This document shows positions 23,684 through 31,691 of a stretch of 64,000 nt of DNA, in pieces (positions within the stretch are counted from its first letter, which is position 1; the number at the start of each line of letters is the position of its first letter). The notes beneath the pieces are model-generated. The model had not been told where the DNA came from. It was given only the letters and a program-made list of their open reading frames with translations, and ran no database searches. The position numbers and the translations under genes are program-made. Source of the DNA: Chryseobacterium indologenes (GTDB taxonomy: Bacteria; Bacteroidota; Bacteroidia; Flavobacteriales; Weeksellaceae); the NCBI RefSeq assembly GCF_001295265.1, contig NZ_LJOD01000012.1:83409-147408 (forward strand). Reading direction: 5' to 3'.

Positions 23684-23756
23684 GGAGTACAGCAGGATTT
23701 GAACCTGCAACCTCGTCCATGCTGCGGACGTATTCTTCTTGTTGAACTATGTACTC
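23684..23756 (-). tRNA. Aberrant tRNA with AGC anticodon
   Basis: Acceptor GAGTACA/TGTACTC, anticodon stem CGTCC/GGACG and T-arm GCAGG-TTCAAAT-CCTGC are perfect. The loop GCAGCAT gives AGC (formally Ala) but has C33, and the D-loop AACAAGAA lacks G18-G19. Stems intact with consensus bases lost suggests an unusual function or early decay. Confidence 0.65.
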
Positions 23757-23759
23757 CTG

Positions 23760-23831
23760 TGAAACGTGCGGGATTTGAACCCGCATCCTCCGGCGAGGAA
23801 AGCCAGCGTTCTTCCATTGAACTAACGTTTC
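23760..23831 (-). tRNA. tRNA-Gly(TCC) with U37
   Basis: Acceptor GAAACGT/ACGTTTC, D-arm GTTC/GAAC with GG in the loop, anticodon arm CTGGC-TTTCCTC-GCCGG giving TCC, U at 37, T-arm GCGGG-TTCAAAT-CCCGC. Confidence 0.82.
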
Positions 23832-23843
23832 GTTTTTTTTTTG

Positions 23844-23914
23844 TGAGATAAGCAGGATTCGAACCTGCAACTCATCTTAGCAAAATGTGTTTTTCCAGTT
23901 ATTACTATTATCTC
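23844..23914 (-). tRNA. tRNA-Ser(GCT) without long variable arm
   Basis: Acceptor GAGATAA/TTATCTC, T-arm GCAGG-TTCGAAT-CCTGC, anticodon arm CATT-TTGCTAA-GATG giving GCT. Only a few bases separate anticodon and T-arms, whereas bacterial tRNA-Ser has a long class II arm required by seryl-tRNA synthetase. The D-stem is weak. It starts 10 bases after the SDR gene. Confidence 0.7.
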
Positions 23915-23923
23915 CGTCTGGTT

Positions 23924-25288
23924 TTACCAGGTATGAATTTTATAATTTTTCAGCAGAACACCGCTAAAGTAATTTCCTTTGATTCCTTCTGCTACCGGAT
24001 GCAGAATCCTTGCGGCTCCGTCTACGGAATCCAGCGGTGGAATATACCCCTTCTCAAACTGTTTTTTTCTTAAGCTTTCCTTTGCTCCTGTTGAAATCCA
24101 TCCTACATCCACTGCACTCATATAGATGTGGTCTTTTTCAAATTCTCTTGCGGAAGTGAGGGTCATCATATTCAAAGCAGCTTTTGTCATATTGGTATGC
24201 GGATGAAAGACCGTCTTATTTTCATAGCTGAAAATTCCTTCTGATGAAGTAACATTAATGATGAACTTTTCCTTAAACAAAGAGTTTTTCATTAAAGTTT
24301 TCAGTTCCTTGATCAGAAAATACGGAGCGATATGATTGATGAGGTTCACTTCTACCAATTCATACATGGAAATTTCTTCCAGTGTGGAATTCCAGCTTGT
24401 TTTCTCACGGTTATCTACCGGCTGTCCGAATCGGGTAAGAGCAATCTGTGATTCTTCATTCTCTGCATATTCCAGCTTCGCAATCTCCTTTGAAATTTCC
24501 GTCTGGTTTGGAATAAAATTCGGAATATTTTTAAATTCCAGTTCTTTTTCTTTTTCCTTTTTGATGATCGGAAGGTAGTATTCGTCAGGATATTTAATGG
24601 TCTGGGCAGCATTATTGATCAATATATCCAACGTATCAAAGTTCGCTCTGTAAAAATCCACGAATTCCTGAATAGCTTTTAAATTTCTAAGGTCTAAACC
24701 ATATACCCAGAGTCTGTCCTTCCATTCATTATAATCTGCTTCCTGATGCAGAGTTTCCAGTGCCAGTGCAGGAAAACGGGTTGTCAAAACCAGATTGGCC
24801 CCATTTCTCAACAGTTTCAATGCGGTGGCAAAACCTACTTTTACTCTTCCTCCGGTAAGAATGGCATTTCTTCCGGTAAGATCGGACGTCTGAAAACGTT
24901 TTTCATAGTTTTCTGCGGCACATTTCGGGCACAACCGGGTATAGAAAGAATGAGCGTACTGATAACTCTGATTACAGCAGTAGCAGTTTTTGGGGATCTG
25001 AAGTCTCGTTAATTTCGTTTCATCTTTTTCATCATCATAAAAACCGGAAATCCCTGTCAGTGCTTTTTTCATGAGTACAGCTTCTGAACTGACCTCCAGA
25101 TCATGTGCTTTCATCCGGGAATAGCTTTCCTGACGGCTCTGTTTTTTCGCATTTTTATGAATCTTCGTGATCAGTCCTGAAAACGTTTTGTTATCCGGAT
25201 TGAGGAAGGGTTCATCCTTCAGGGCATTTAATACCTTGAGACATGCTTCCCATTCGTGTTGTGAAAATTTTTGTTCCGAAAGTTCCAT
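23924..25288 (-). CDS. Zn-ribbon plus SDR-fold protein, catalytic Tyr missing
   Basis: A 454-residue protein. A helical N-terminus of about 95 residues is followed by a zinc ribbon (C102, C105, C120, C123) and a Rossmann SDR domain beginning NAILTGGRVKVG near 141-152, with LINNAAQ near 208-214. Where classical SDRs have YxxxK, the sequence reads HTNMTKAALNM, so the lysine is kept but the tyrosine is threonine. It may bind NAD(P) without dehydrogenase activity, or act on an unusual substrate. The gene lies behind the 26-bp dyad element and directly in front of the tRNA-Ser-like gene, linking it to the RNA island. The zinc ribbon could bind RNA; this is inference. Confidence 0.8.
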   Translation of the reverse strand: MELSEQKFSQHEWEACLKVLNALKDEPFLNPDNKTFSGLITKIHKNAKKQSRQESYSRMKAHDLEVSSEAVLMKKALTGISGFYDDEKDETKLTRLQIPKNCYCCNQSYQYAHSFYTRLCPKCAAENYEKRFQTSDLTGRNAILTGGRVKVGFATALKLLRNGANLVLTTRFPALALETLHQEADYNEWKDRLWVYGLDLRNLKAIQEFVDFYRANFDTLDILINNAAQTIKYPDEYYLPIIKKEKEKELEFKNIPNFIPNQTEISKEIAKLEYAENEESQIALTRFGQPVDNREKTSWNSTLEEISMYELVEVNLINHIAPYFLIKELKTLMKNSLFKEKFIINVTSSEGIFSYENKTVFHPHTNMTKAALNMMTLTSAREFEKDHIYMSAVDVGWISTGAKESLRKKQFEKGYIPPLDSVDGAARILHPVAEGIKGNYFSGVLLKNYKIHTW

Positions 25289-25306
25289 CGCTTCAGTTTT
25301 ATGTCT

Positions 25307-25350
25307 GCAAAATTACCTCCTCAGTGCGCAATCTTTTTACGCAGTAAAAA
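25307..25350 (-). promoter_or_regulatory. Dyad element and promoter of the SDR/tRNA/tatD block
   Basis: Dyad TGCGCAA-N5-TTACGCA (25325-25343) plus flank AGTAAAAA matches the element at 4739-4764 with two differences. On the minus strand the box TAATTTTGC (25315-25307) fits TAnnTTTGC and lies 18 bases before the gene start, so the message has almost no leader. Confidence 0.65.
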
Positions 25351-25356
25351 TAAACG

Positions 25357-26007
25357 TTATTCATTGATAAATTTTTCCAGAAATCCAATCAGCTTCCGGC
25401 CGCCGTGGCTCCACCGGATACCATGACCTTCTTTTTCCCTGACTTCAAAAACCAGTTCATGCTTGTAATGGAAAAAAACGTTCCACCATGTTCTGTTATC
25501 AAGGATGTAAGTGATTTTCTCTATTACTTTTTCCTGTTTCCGGCTGTTGTTTCCTTTGATCTCGCCCCAGAATTCATCATCCATTCTTCCGACATGTTTT
25601 TCCCATGCTCTCTGGGCAATGGTTATTTCACTGTTAAAAGGTTGTTGACAGGCTTCAAGCAGTGTTTCTCTAAGTGGAGGAACTGCATCTTCATCACGGA
25701 TGCTGGCGGAAGTCAGTCGCTGCCCCAGAATATTCAGCCAATGCTCAAACGGAATTTCTTCAAGCTGAGCTGCTTTAACTTCATCGGGAATATTATTCCG
25801 GAATATGTTCATGAACAGATCAAAGCTTTCTTTTCTGCTGATTTTTATTTCTTCATTAAAGTATGGAAGTTCCCAGTCTGATATTTTTTCCTGAAAGTTA
25901 CTGATGTTATTTTCAAGGTTACTGATGTGTTCTTCAGCCAGGATAGCCCGGTATTTTTCTTTCCATAAATCAGAAAATAAAGGAATGTATGGATCAAATA
26001 GCTTCAT
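25357..26007 (-). CDS. Conserved hypothetical protein, C-terminal HGIRW motif
   Basis: A 216-residue soluble protein of unrecognised family. The last 50 residues look most constrained: WWNVFFHYKHELVFEVRE followed by GHGIRWSHGGRKLIGFLE, rich in histidine, arginine and tryptophan, which would suit a nucleotide- or RNA-binding surface. It ends 14 bases before the shared dyad element and starts one base after the DUF434 gene stop, so it is co-transcribed with DUF434. Confidence 0.7.
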   Translation of the reverse strand: MKLFDPYIPLFSDLWKEKYRAILAEEHISNLENNISNFQEKISDWELPYFNEEIKISRKESFDLFMNIFRNNIPDEVKAAQLEEIPFEHWLNILGQRLTSASIRDEDAVPPLRETLLEACQQPFNSEITIAQRAWEKHVGRMDDEFWGEIKGNNSRKQEKVIEKITYILDNRTWWNVFFHYKHELVFEVREKEGHGIRWSHGGRKLIGFLEKFINE

Positions 26008-26008
26008 T

Positions 26009-26728
26009 TTAATACATTTTTACCAGGTTTACCTCCAGTTTTTCTTCTGTGATCAGATAACCAATCAGATTGAACCATGTTTTACAGTGATCCAGAATCC
26101 ATGCATCTGAAGAAACGGAAATCTCCGCATTATCCACAAGAAACTGATCCGGATTAAATTGCAGTTCAGCCTCCCAGTCCATCTTATTTTCTACAGCAAA
26201 ATCAAGAACCATCTGTTTGATCCTGCCACTGTTGGAAACGGGCTTATCAAAGATCCATATCAACTTATGTATTTTTGTTTTCTGAAAGAACTGTGCTATG
26301 AGTTCCAGTGCTTTCTGCGTCTGATTCACTCTTTTATAGGTGCCATGAACTCCTGAAAGGTCACGGAAGCAGCCGTCTGTTCCTTCAAAAAGGTAAGCAC
26401 CGGAGAGCAGACTTTCCAGCAGGATCACTACATTGAACCCGTCCAGATACACGGTTTTATCTTTAAGTTCTGCAGCCTGCAACTGTTTATGCTTTCTGTT
26501 TTGGATCTGTTCTTCTGATGCAGCAGCACCCCGAAATGCCTGAATCTGCCGGGTTTTAAGTTTATACCGGTTCCCGGCCAATTCGGAAGAGGCTTTTTCA
26601 GCGTAGCCTCTGCTTAATAAGTACTGCATATCCTGAACAGCCATTTTTAGTTTAGCAATCTGCTTTTCTGATCCGAACAGGGCATCGTCACCTGTATTTT
26701 TTCCACGGTTTCTGTAGTTCATATTCAA
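26009..26728 (-). CDS. DUF434 family protein with NYN/PIN-like domain
   Basis: A 239-residue protein. The N-terminal part (DDALFG, MQYLLSRGYAEKASSELAGN near 33-52) is the DUF434 helical domain. The C-terminal part begins VYLDGFNVVILLES near 93-106 and continues LIWIFDKPVSNSGRIKQ near 151-167 and SVSSDAWIL near 214, an acidic arrangement similar to NYN/PIN-fold nucleases. RNase activity is predicted from fold only. It heads the second block of the island. Confidence 0.75.
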   Translation of the reverse strand: MNMNYRNRGKNTGDDALFGSEKQIAKLKMAVQDMQYLLSRGYAEKASSELAGNRYKLKTRQIQAFRGAAASEEQIQNRKHKQLQAAELKDKTVYLDGFNVVILLESLLSGAYLFEGTDGCFRDLSGVHGTYKRVNQTQKALELIAQFFQKTKIHKLIWIFDKPVSNSGRIKQMVLDFAVENKMDWEAELQFNPDQFLVDNAEISVSSDAWILDHCKTWFNLIGYLITEEKLEVNLVKMY

Positions 26729-26889
26729 AAATAGAATTTTTACAGCAATGATGGAATATCTTCAGAGCGAGATTCTGGTTTTCATTAGTATTATTTTAAG
26801 CCATTAAGTTTTTTTAAGGAAACCTTAGCGAAGGAATACAATGATCAGTTTCGGATATTTTGTATTTTTATAGGAAATGCATCTCAGTT

Positions 26890-27747
26890 ATGAAAAGGAT
26901 TTATTCAATTTCGTTTTTTCTCTTATTATTTTCTTCTGCTCTGTTTATTTTAAGCTGTGAATATAAGGTAAAAGGGAGTGGTTCAGGCTCAAAGGAAGAT
27001 TCTGAAAAAAGAGTCCTGAAAAATGTGAAGAACTTTGATGAGAATACAAAAACTATTCATGTTCTTGTGGCTTTATGTGATAACAAGTACCAGGGAATTG
27101 TACCTGTTCCTGAAAAGATAGGAAACGGGCAGAATCCTGATCAGAATCTGTATTGGGGAGCTGCTTACGGAGTCCGTACTTATTTTAAGAAAAGTAAGGA
27201 ATGGATACTTTTAAAAACTGAGAAAAAGGATTCCATCAGGATGGAAAGACTGGTATTTCAGAATACTTCTGATAAAAACTATTATCTGGTAGCTGATGCC
27301 TATGACGGGCAATATATAGAAAACTGCACCCGGGATTTTTTCTACAGCAATTCCGGACAGATGAAAGACATTGTTAAAATTGATGGAAAACGGATCGGTA
27401 TCTTTGGGAATGCAAAGATGATTTCTTATGTAGGCCATGACGGGCTGATGGATTTCCAGCTATCGGAATCATTTAAAAACACGGACGGAAAAACCAGAGA
27501 CTGTATTATTTTAGCCTGTTACAGTAAGAAGTTTTTTTCACCTCAGCTAAAAGATACGCGAGCCAATCCTTTGGTATGGACTACTCACCTGATGGCTCCC
27601 GAAGCTTATATCCTGCATGATGCTCTGGCGGGTTATGTAAAAGGAGAATCCGGGGAACAGATCAGAACCCGTGCTGCATCTGCTTATTCCCAATACCAGA
27701 AATGCAGTGTTAAGGCGGCCAGGAATCTGCTGGTAAGCGGATGGTAA
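26890..27747 (+). CDS. Lipoprotein with caspase-like H/C pair
   Basis: About 285 residues from ATG 26890 (MKRIYSISFFLLLFSSALF), with a lipobox ending LSCEYK; the upstream ATG at 26860 would put ten residues before the signal peptide. After a linker come IHVLVALCDNKYQG, VGHDGLMDFQ and CIILACYSKKFF. The GHDG and ACYS segments are spaced like the His and Cys of caspase-fold peptidases, a resemblance only. It should sit in the periplasm or on the outer membrane. It is divergent from the island and probably unrelated. Confidence 0.6.
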   Translation: MKRIYSISFFLLLFSSALFILSCEYKVKGSGSGSKEDSEKRVLKNVKNFDENTKTIHVLVALCDNKYQGIVPVPEKIGNGQNPDQNLYWGAAYGVRTYFKKSKEWILLKTEKKDSIRMERLVFQNTSDKNYYLVADAYDGQYIENCTRDFFYSNSGQMKDIVKIDGKRIGIFGNAKMISYVGHDGLMDFQLSESFKNTDGKTRDCIILACYSKKFFSPQLKDTRANPLVWTTHLMAPEAYILHDALAGYVKGESGEQIRTRAASAYSQYQKCSVKAARNLLVSGW

Positions 27748-27856
27748 TTTTTGATTCCCCAGTCTCATTCAGAGATCAATAACTCCACTAATTATCAGTG
27801 ATATTTTTTACAAAAAAAGAGAGGTTTCATACAAAGTTTTGATGTTCATAAAGAGA

Positions 27857-27864
27857 TAAGTTTG
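27857..27864 (+). promoter_or_regulatory. -7 promoter box of DUF4822 gene
   Basis: TAAGTTTG fits TAnnTTTG, with TTTG at 27838-27841 as a possible upstream element at a short spacing; the start codon is 22 bases downstream. Confidence 0.5.
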
Positions 27865-27885
27865 TAAAGATTTAAAAATCCAATT

Positions 27886-28740
27886 ATGAATACATTGAAA
27901 AAATTATGTTACCTGCTTGCGGCTGTATTTCTTTCAGCTGCTTTTGTATCATGCTCTGATAATGACGAGGTTATCACTGAGCAGATGACTCCCTCACAAA
28001 CTCTTGCTTCTACTCCATGGGAAACCACAGGAGCTAAAGACAGAAACGGACAATCTGTAGATCTTAATAACGCCAGCGTAAACGGTTATGTAGGTTTTGC
28101 TTACTTTAAAAGTGACGGAAGCTTTGTTATTTACGGGCTTAATGACGCCATCAGATCAAGAGGAACATGGTCTGTAGACGCTTTGGGAACCAAGAGAACG
28201 ATTACGGCATTAAATCCGGATGGAACAACGATTTTCACCCGTGATGTAGAGATCCTTGTTCTTAACCAATATGAATTTACGTACAGAATCCGTCCCAACG
28301 CAGCAGATCAATCGATCTATTATGACATTATCCACAACAGGACTTCGCATGCAGAGCCAGCTAACGGGCAGCTTACCCTTGCCTCTACACCTTGGGAAAC
28401 CACAGGGGCAAAGAACAACAGCGGGCAGCCTGTTGCTTTAACTGATGCAAGTGTAGCCGGATTTGTAGGGTATTCTTATTTCAAAGCCAATGGAACCTAT
28501 GCTATTTACGGATTAAATGATGCTCCGAGATCCAAAGGAACCTGGTCTATTTCTCCGGACGGAAAGAAGAGAACCATCACCGCGTTGGATAATAACGGAA
28601 ATGTACTTTTCACCCGTATTGTTGATATTCTTACCCTGAACAGCAATGAGTTTACCTACAGGATTACTCCTGACGCGACCAATCCTTCTGTATACTATGA
28701 TATCATCCACACCAAAGTAAACCACAATGAACCCCATTAA
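27886..28740 (+). CDS. Lipoprotein with two tandem DUF4822 domains
   Basis: A 284-residue lipoprotein with signal peptide and lipobox ending VSCSDN. Two copies of the same domain of about 120 residues follow: TLASTPWETTGAKDRNG near 39 and TLASTPWETTGAKNNSG near 166, each continuing through GLNDA, GTWS, KRTITAL, EFTYRI and YYDIIH. The copies arose by internal duplication. Role unknown; extracytoplasmic. Confidence 0.88.
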   Translation: MNTLKKLCYLLAAVFLSAAFVSCSDNDEVITEQMTPSQTLASTPWETTGAKDRNGQSVDLNNASVNGYVGFAYFKSDGSFVIYGLNDAIRSRGTWSVDALGTKRTITALNPDGTTIFTRDVEILVLNQYEFTYRIRPNAADQSIYYDIIHNRTSHAEPANGQLTLASTPWETTGAKNNSGQPVALTDASVAGFVGYSYFKANGTYAIYGLNDAPRSKGTWSISPDGKKRTITALDNNGNVLFTRIVDILTLNSNEFTYRITPDATNPSVYYDIIHTKVNHNEPH

Positions 28741-28778
28741 ACCATAGATATTTTTTAAGTTAGTTGATCATGAATGGT

Positions 28779-28810
28779 AAAGCCTGCTCTGGCAGCAGGC
28801 TTTATTTTTT
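28779..28810. terminator. Hairpin terminator after DUF4822 gene
   Basis: AAAGCCTGCT/AGCAGGCTTT with a T run on the plus strand. Confidence 0.85.
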
Positions 28811-28819
28811 TATCCGGAA

Positions 28820-29866
28820 TTACCAGCAGTTTTCCCACCATTTTTCCCAATTTACTTTTCCAAGCTCATCCAGATCTGTTTTTTCACCAATCATCGGAAG
28901 GGTTATTGGCAGGCTGTTTTCTTCTGCATATTTTGAAACCATCTCCAGGGGTTCAAACCATGGATGCTGTGCCAGCTTAAATTTTGAATTATGTACAGGA
29001 ATAAAGTTGTCTGCCTTCAGCTCTTTTACTTCCTGAATAATCTGTTCGGGCATGCTGTGAATATATGGCCATTTTTCGTTGTACTGTCCACATTCCATAA
29101 CAGCCAGGTCGAAGGGACCGTATTTTTCTCCGATGTCGGAGAAGTGGTTTCCGTAGCCGCTGTCTCCACCCAGAAAGAGTTTTTTAGACGGAGTTTTTAA
29201 TACAAAAGAGGTCCACAACGAGATATTGCGGTTCAGCAATCTTCCTGAAAAATGTCTTGCCGGAGTAAATGCAAGGGTAAAGCCTTCTGCAAGGTTTACA
29301 CTTTCCCACCAGTTTTTCTCAATGATCTTCTCAGAAGGCCATCCCCAGTACTCGAAATGCTGTCCGGTCCCCAATCCGCATAGTATTTTTCCGGTTTTGT
29401 CCTTCAGGGCCTGAACGGTTTTATAATCCAGATGATCCCAGTGATCGTGGGAGATCAGTAAAAAGTCTATATCCGGCATATGTTCCGGCTTGTAATAGTC
29501 TGCTCCCGGAAATGCCTTTATAGATCCGGGCATTGGAGACGCATTACCGCTAAAGACAGGATCTACCAGAAACTTTTTACCATCAATCTGAATAAAATAG
29601 GAACTGTGACCGAACCATACCAATACATTTTCTTCCGGTTTAAGACTTTTAAGGTCTGTTTTGATAAACGGAAGCGGAAATCCCGGAGTGGTATGCTCTA
29701 CTTTGCACAAACTGTTCAGGAGGGCCTTGGTCATACTTTCGCCTTCCAGCAAAGCAGGTGTAGGAAGTATATTCTGAAATCTTCCGTTGAGATAATTGGG
29801 AAGGGTACTGAAATATCCTTTTCTTTTTTCATCGGGAAACTGCCCGAGCTGTTTTACTAAATTCAT
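28820..29866 (-). CDS. Metallo-beta-lactamase fold hydrolase, NAPE-PLD-like
   Basis: A 348-residue enzyme with zinc ligands in LISHDHWDHLD near 135-145, GLGTGQHF near 168, GGDSGYG near 234 and PVHNSKF near 297. The layout WFGHSSYFIQIDGKKFLVDPV is characteristic of the UlaG/NAPE-PLD branch of lipid and lactone hydrolases. No signal peptide is seen. It ends with the next gene's start only 12 bases upstream on the same strand, suggesting a two-gene operon with the antiporter. Confidence 0.88.
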   Translation of the reverse strand: MNLVKQLGQFPDEKRKGYFSTLPNYLNGRFQNILPTPALLEGESMTKALLNSLCKVEHTTPGFPLPFIKTDLKSLKPEENVLVWFGHSSYFIQIDGKKFLVDPVFSGNASPMPGSIKAFPGADYYKPEHMPDIDFLLISHDHWDHLDYKTVQALKDKTGKILCGLGTGQHFEYWGWPSEKIIEKNWWESVNLAEGFTLAFTPARHFSGRLLNRNISLWTSFVLKTPSKKLFLGGDSGYGNHFSDIGEKYGPFDLAVMECGQYNEKWPYIHSMPEQIIQEVKELKADNFIPVHNSKFKLAQHPWFEPLEMVSKYAEENSLPITLPMIGEKTDLDELGKVNWEKWWENCW

Positions 29867-29878
29867 TGCTGTATTTTT

Positions 29879-31459
29879 TTACATTCTGAGCCTTTCTTCT
29901 TCCAGATCCAGCCTTGTGAGATAATGTCTTATATATTCTTCGTCGATATGGGAATTCCGCCTGTTTTCTTCCCGTAGCCAGATTCTCTGCTGTTCCAGGG
30001 TTTCAAAATAAATTTCTTTGGCTTCATCAGAAAGTTTATGGGTAGAATCCTCTTTATCTTCCTGTTCCCAGCGGTCCATCAGCTTATTGAAATATTCGTT
30101 TTCACTGCGTCTTTCTTTATAGTTTTCATTGAGGTAGTTTAAGGCTACACGACGCATTCCTTTTCTTAAAAAGTGTTCTGATTCTTCTTCAGACATATAA
30201 CTGCTTTCAGACTCGGACAGTTTAAGTTTTTTTATCAATGCAGGCAGCGTGAGTCCCTGAACGATTAATGTCATCAGAATAACGACAAACGTTATAAAAA
30301 GGATAAGATCACGATGTGGAAAAGGCTGACCGTTTTCCATCATTACCGGAATTGACAGCGCCGCTGCCAAAGAAACTACCCCGCGCATCCCGGTCCAGCC
30401 CATGAGTATGGGGGCTTTCATTCCGGGGTCTCTGTCTGCTACGTTGATAAAATTTCTCATAATCAGTGTAATGAATACGGCTCCAAAAGAAGCCAGAAAA
30501 CGAACTATAATCAGAACTGCTGTCACCAATAATCCGTAACTGACTGCTTCAGACAGACTGATTCCTTCTTTGTTTAAGCCTACCATAATTTCCGGTAAAT
30601 CCAACCCGATCAGCAGGAATACAATTCCATTGATCAGAAATACGAAGCTTTCCCAGACGTTTGATCCTTTCAGCCTTGATTCTGAAGTACGGAATATTTC
30701 ATGCCTGCGGACGGAAAGGTATAATCCTCCGCTTACTACCGCCAATACACCGGAAGCATGAACTTCTTCTGCGGCAATATACATAACATAGGGAGCCACC
30801 AGGCTTAATATTGCATCCATATTAACATCCGTGGGAAATATTTTTTCGATTTTTAAAAATAAAAATGCCAATACCAATCCTATTCCCAATCCTCCGAATA
30901 TCATCCAGCCAAAGCTTAAAGCAGCATCCTGCCACACAAATTGTCCTGTAGCTACGGCTACCATTGCAAACCGGAAAATAATTAATGAGGAAGCGTCATT
31001 GAACAGGCTTTCTCCTTCCAGAACTGTGGATACATTTTTGGGAACTTTTACAAATTTCAGAATAGCACCGGCACTCACGGCATCGGGTGGAGAAACAATT
31101 CCTCCCAAAACAAATCCTAATGCCAGTGAAAACCCTGGAATATAGGAGTTGGCTACAAATGCCACTGATATGGCCGTAAGAAATACCACAATGAAAGCAA
31201 AGCTGGTGATGATCCGCCTCAGTTTCCAGATTTCTTTCCATGAAACGGCAAAAGCTGCTTCATACAGCAAGGGTGGCAGGAAAATGATAAAAATAAGTTC
31301 AGGGTCAATTTTTAAAACGGGTAATCCCGGAATGAAACTGATCAGAAGTCCGGCAATCACTAAAATGATAGGATAAGCCACTTTCAGCCGGTTGGACAGC
31401 ATAATTGAACCAATAATGACCAAGACCAGTGCCAGGTAATAAATAAAATTCTCCACCAT
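29879..31459 (-). CDS. Na+/H+ antiporter, CPA1/NhaP family
   Basis: About 526 residues from the ATG at 31459 (MVENFIYYLALVL); a start at 31477 would add six residues. Around twelve membrane segments span the first 410 residues. The family signature GESLFNDASSLIIF near 150-163 contains the Asn-Asp ion-binding pair, and SPPDAVSA near 125 is also typical. The C-terminal 120 residues are cytoplasmic, charged and coiled-coil-like. It exchanges sodium or potassium for protons across the inner membrane. Confidence 0.93.
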   Translation of the reverse strand: MVENFIYYLALVLVIIGSIMLSNRLKVAYPIILVIAGLLISFIPGLPVLKIDPELIFIIFLPPLLYEAAFAVSWKEIWKLRRIITSFAFIVVFLTAISVAFVANSYIPGFSLALGFVLGGIVSPPDAVSAGAILKFVKVPKNVSTVLEGESLFNDASSLIIFRFAMVAVATGQFVWQDAALSFGWMIFGGLGIGLVLAFLFLKIEKIFPTDVNMDAILSLVAPYVMYIAAEEVHASGVLAVVSGGLYLSVRRHEIFRTSESRLKGSNVWESFVFLINGIVFLLIGLDLPEIMVGLNKEGISLSEAVSYGLLVTAVLIIVRFLASFGAVFITLIMRNFINVADRDPGMKAPILMGWTGMRGVVSLAAALSIPVMMENGQPFPHRDLILFITFVVILMTLIVQGLTLPALIKKLKLSESESSYMSEEESEHFLRKGMRRVALNYLNENYKERRSENEYFNKLMDRWEQEDKEDSTHKLSDEAKEIYFETLEQQRIWLREENRRNSHIDEEYIRHYLTRLDLEEERLRM

Positions 31460-31691
31460 TGTTTTTAATTTATGCAATTCCGGTCGTTTTCATTTTACAA
31501 AACCGGATTTTTTTTAAATAAATATAAGAATTGACAGGAATGTATGGAAGTATTTTTTTATTTACCTTAATAAAATACAGGCTCCTTTTCATTATATCGG
31601 GAAAATTCGGGGATACTGAATATGCCTGTTTTCATTGTTTGTTTTAATATGCGGAAAAATTAAGGCAAACAGATCTGTTTTACGGTTTACA

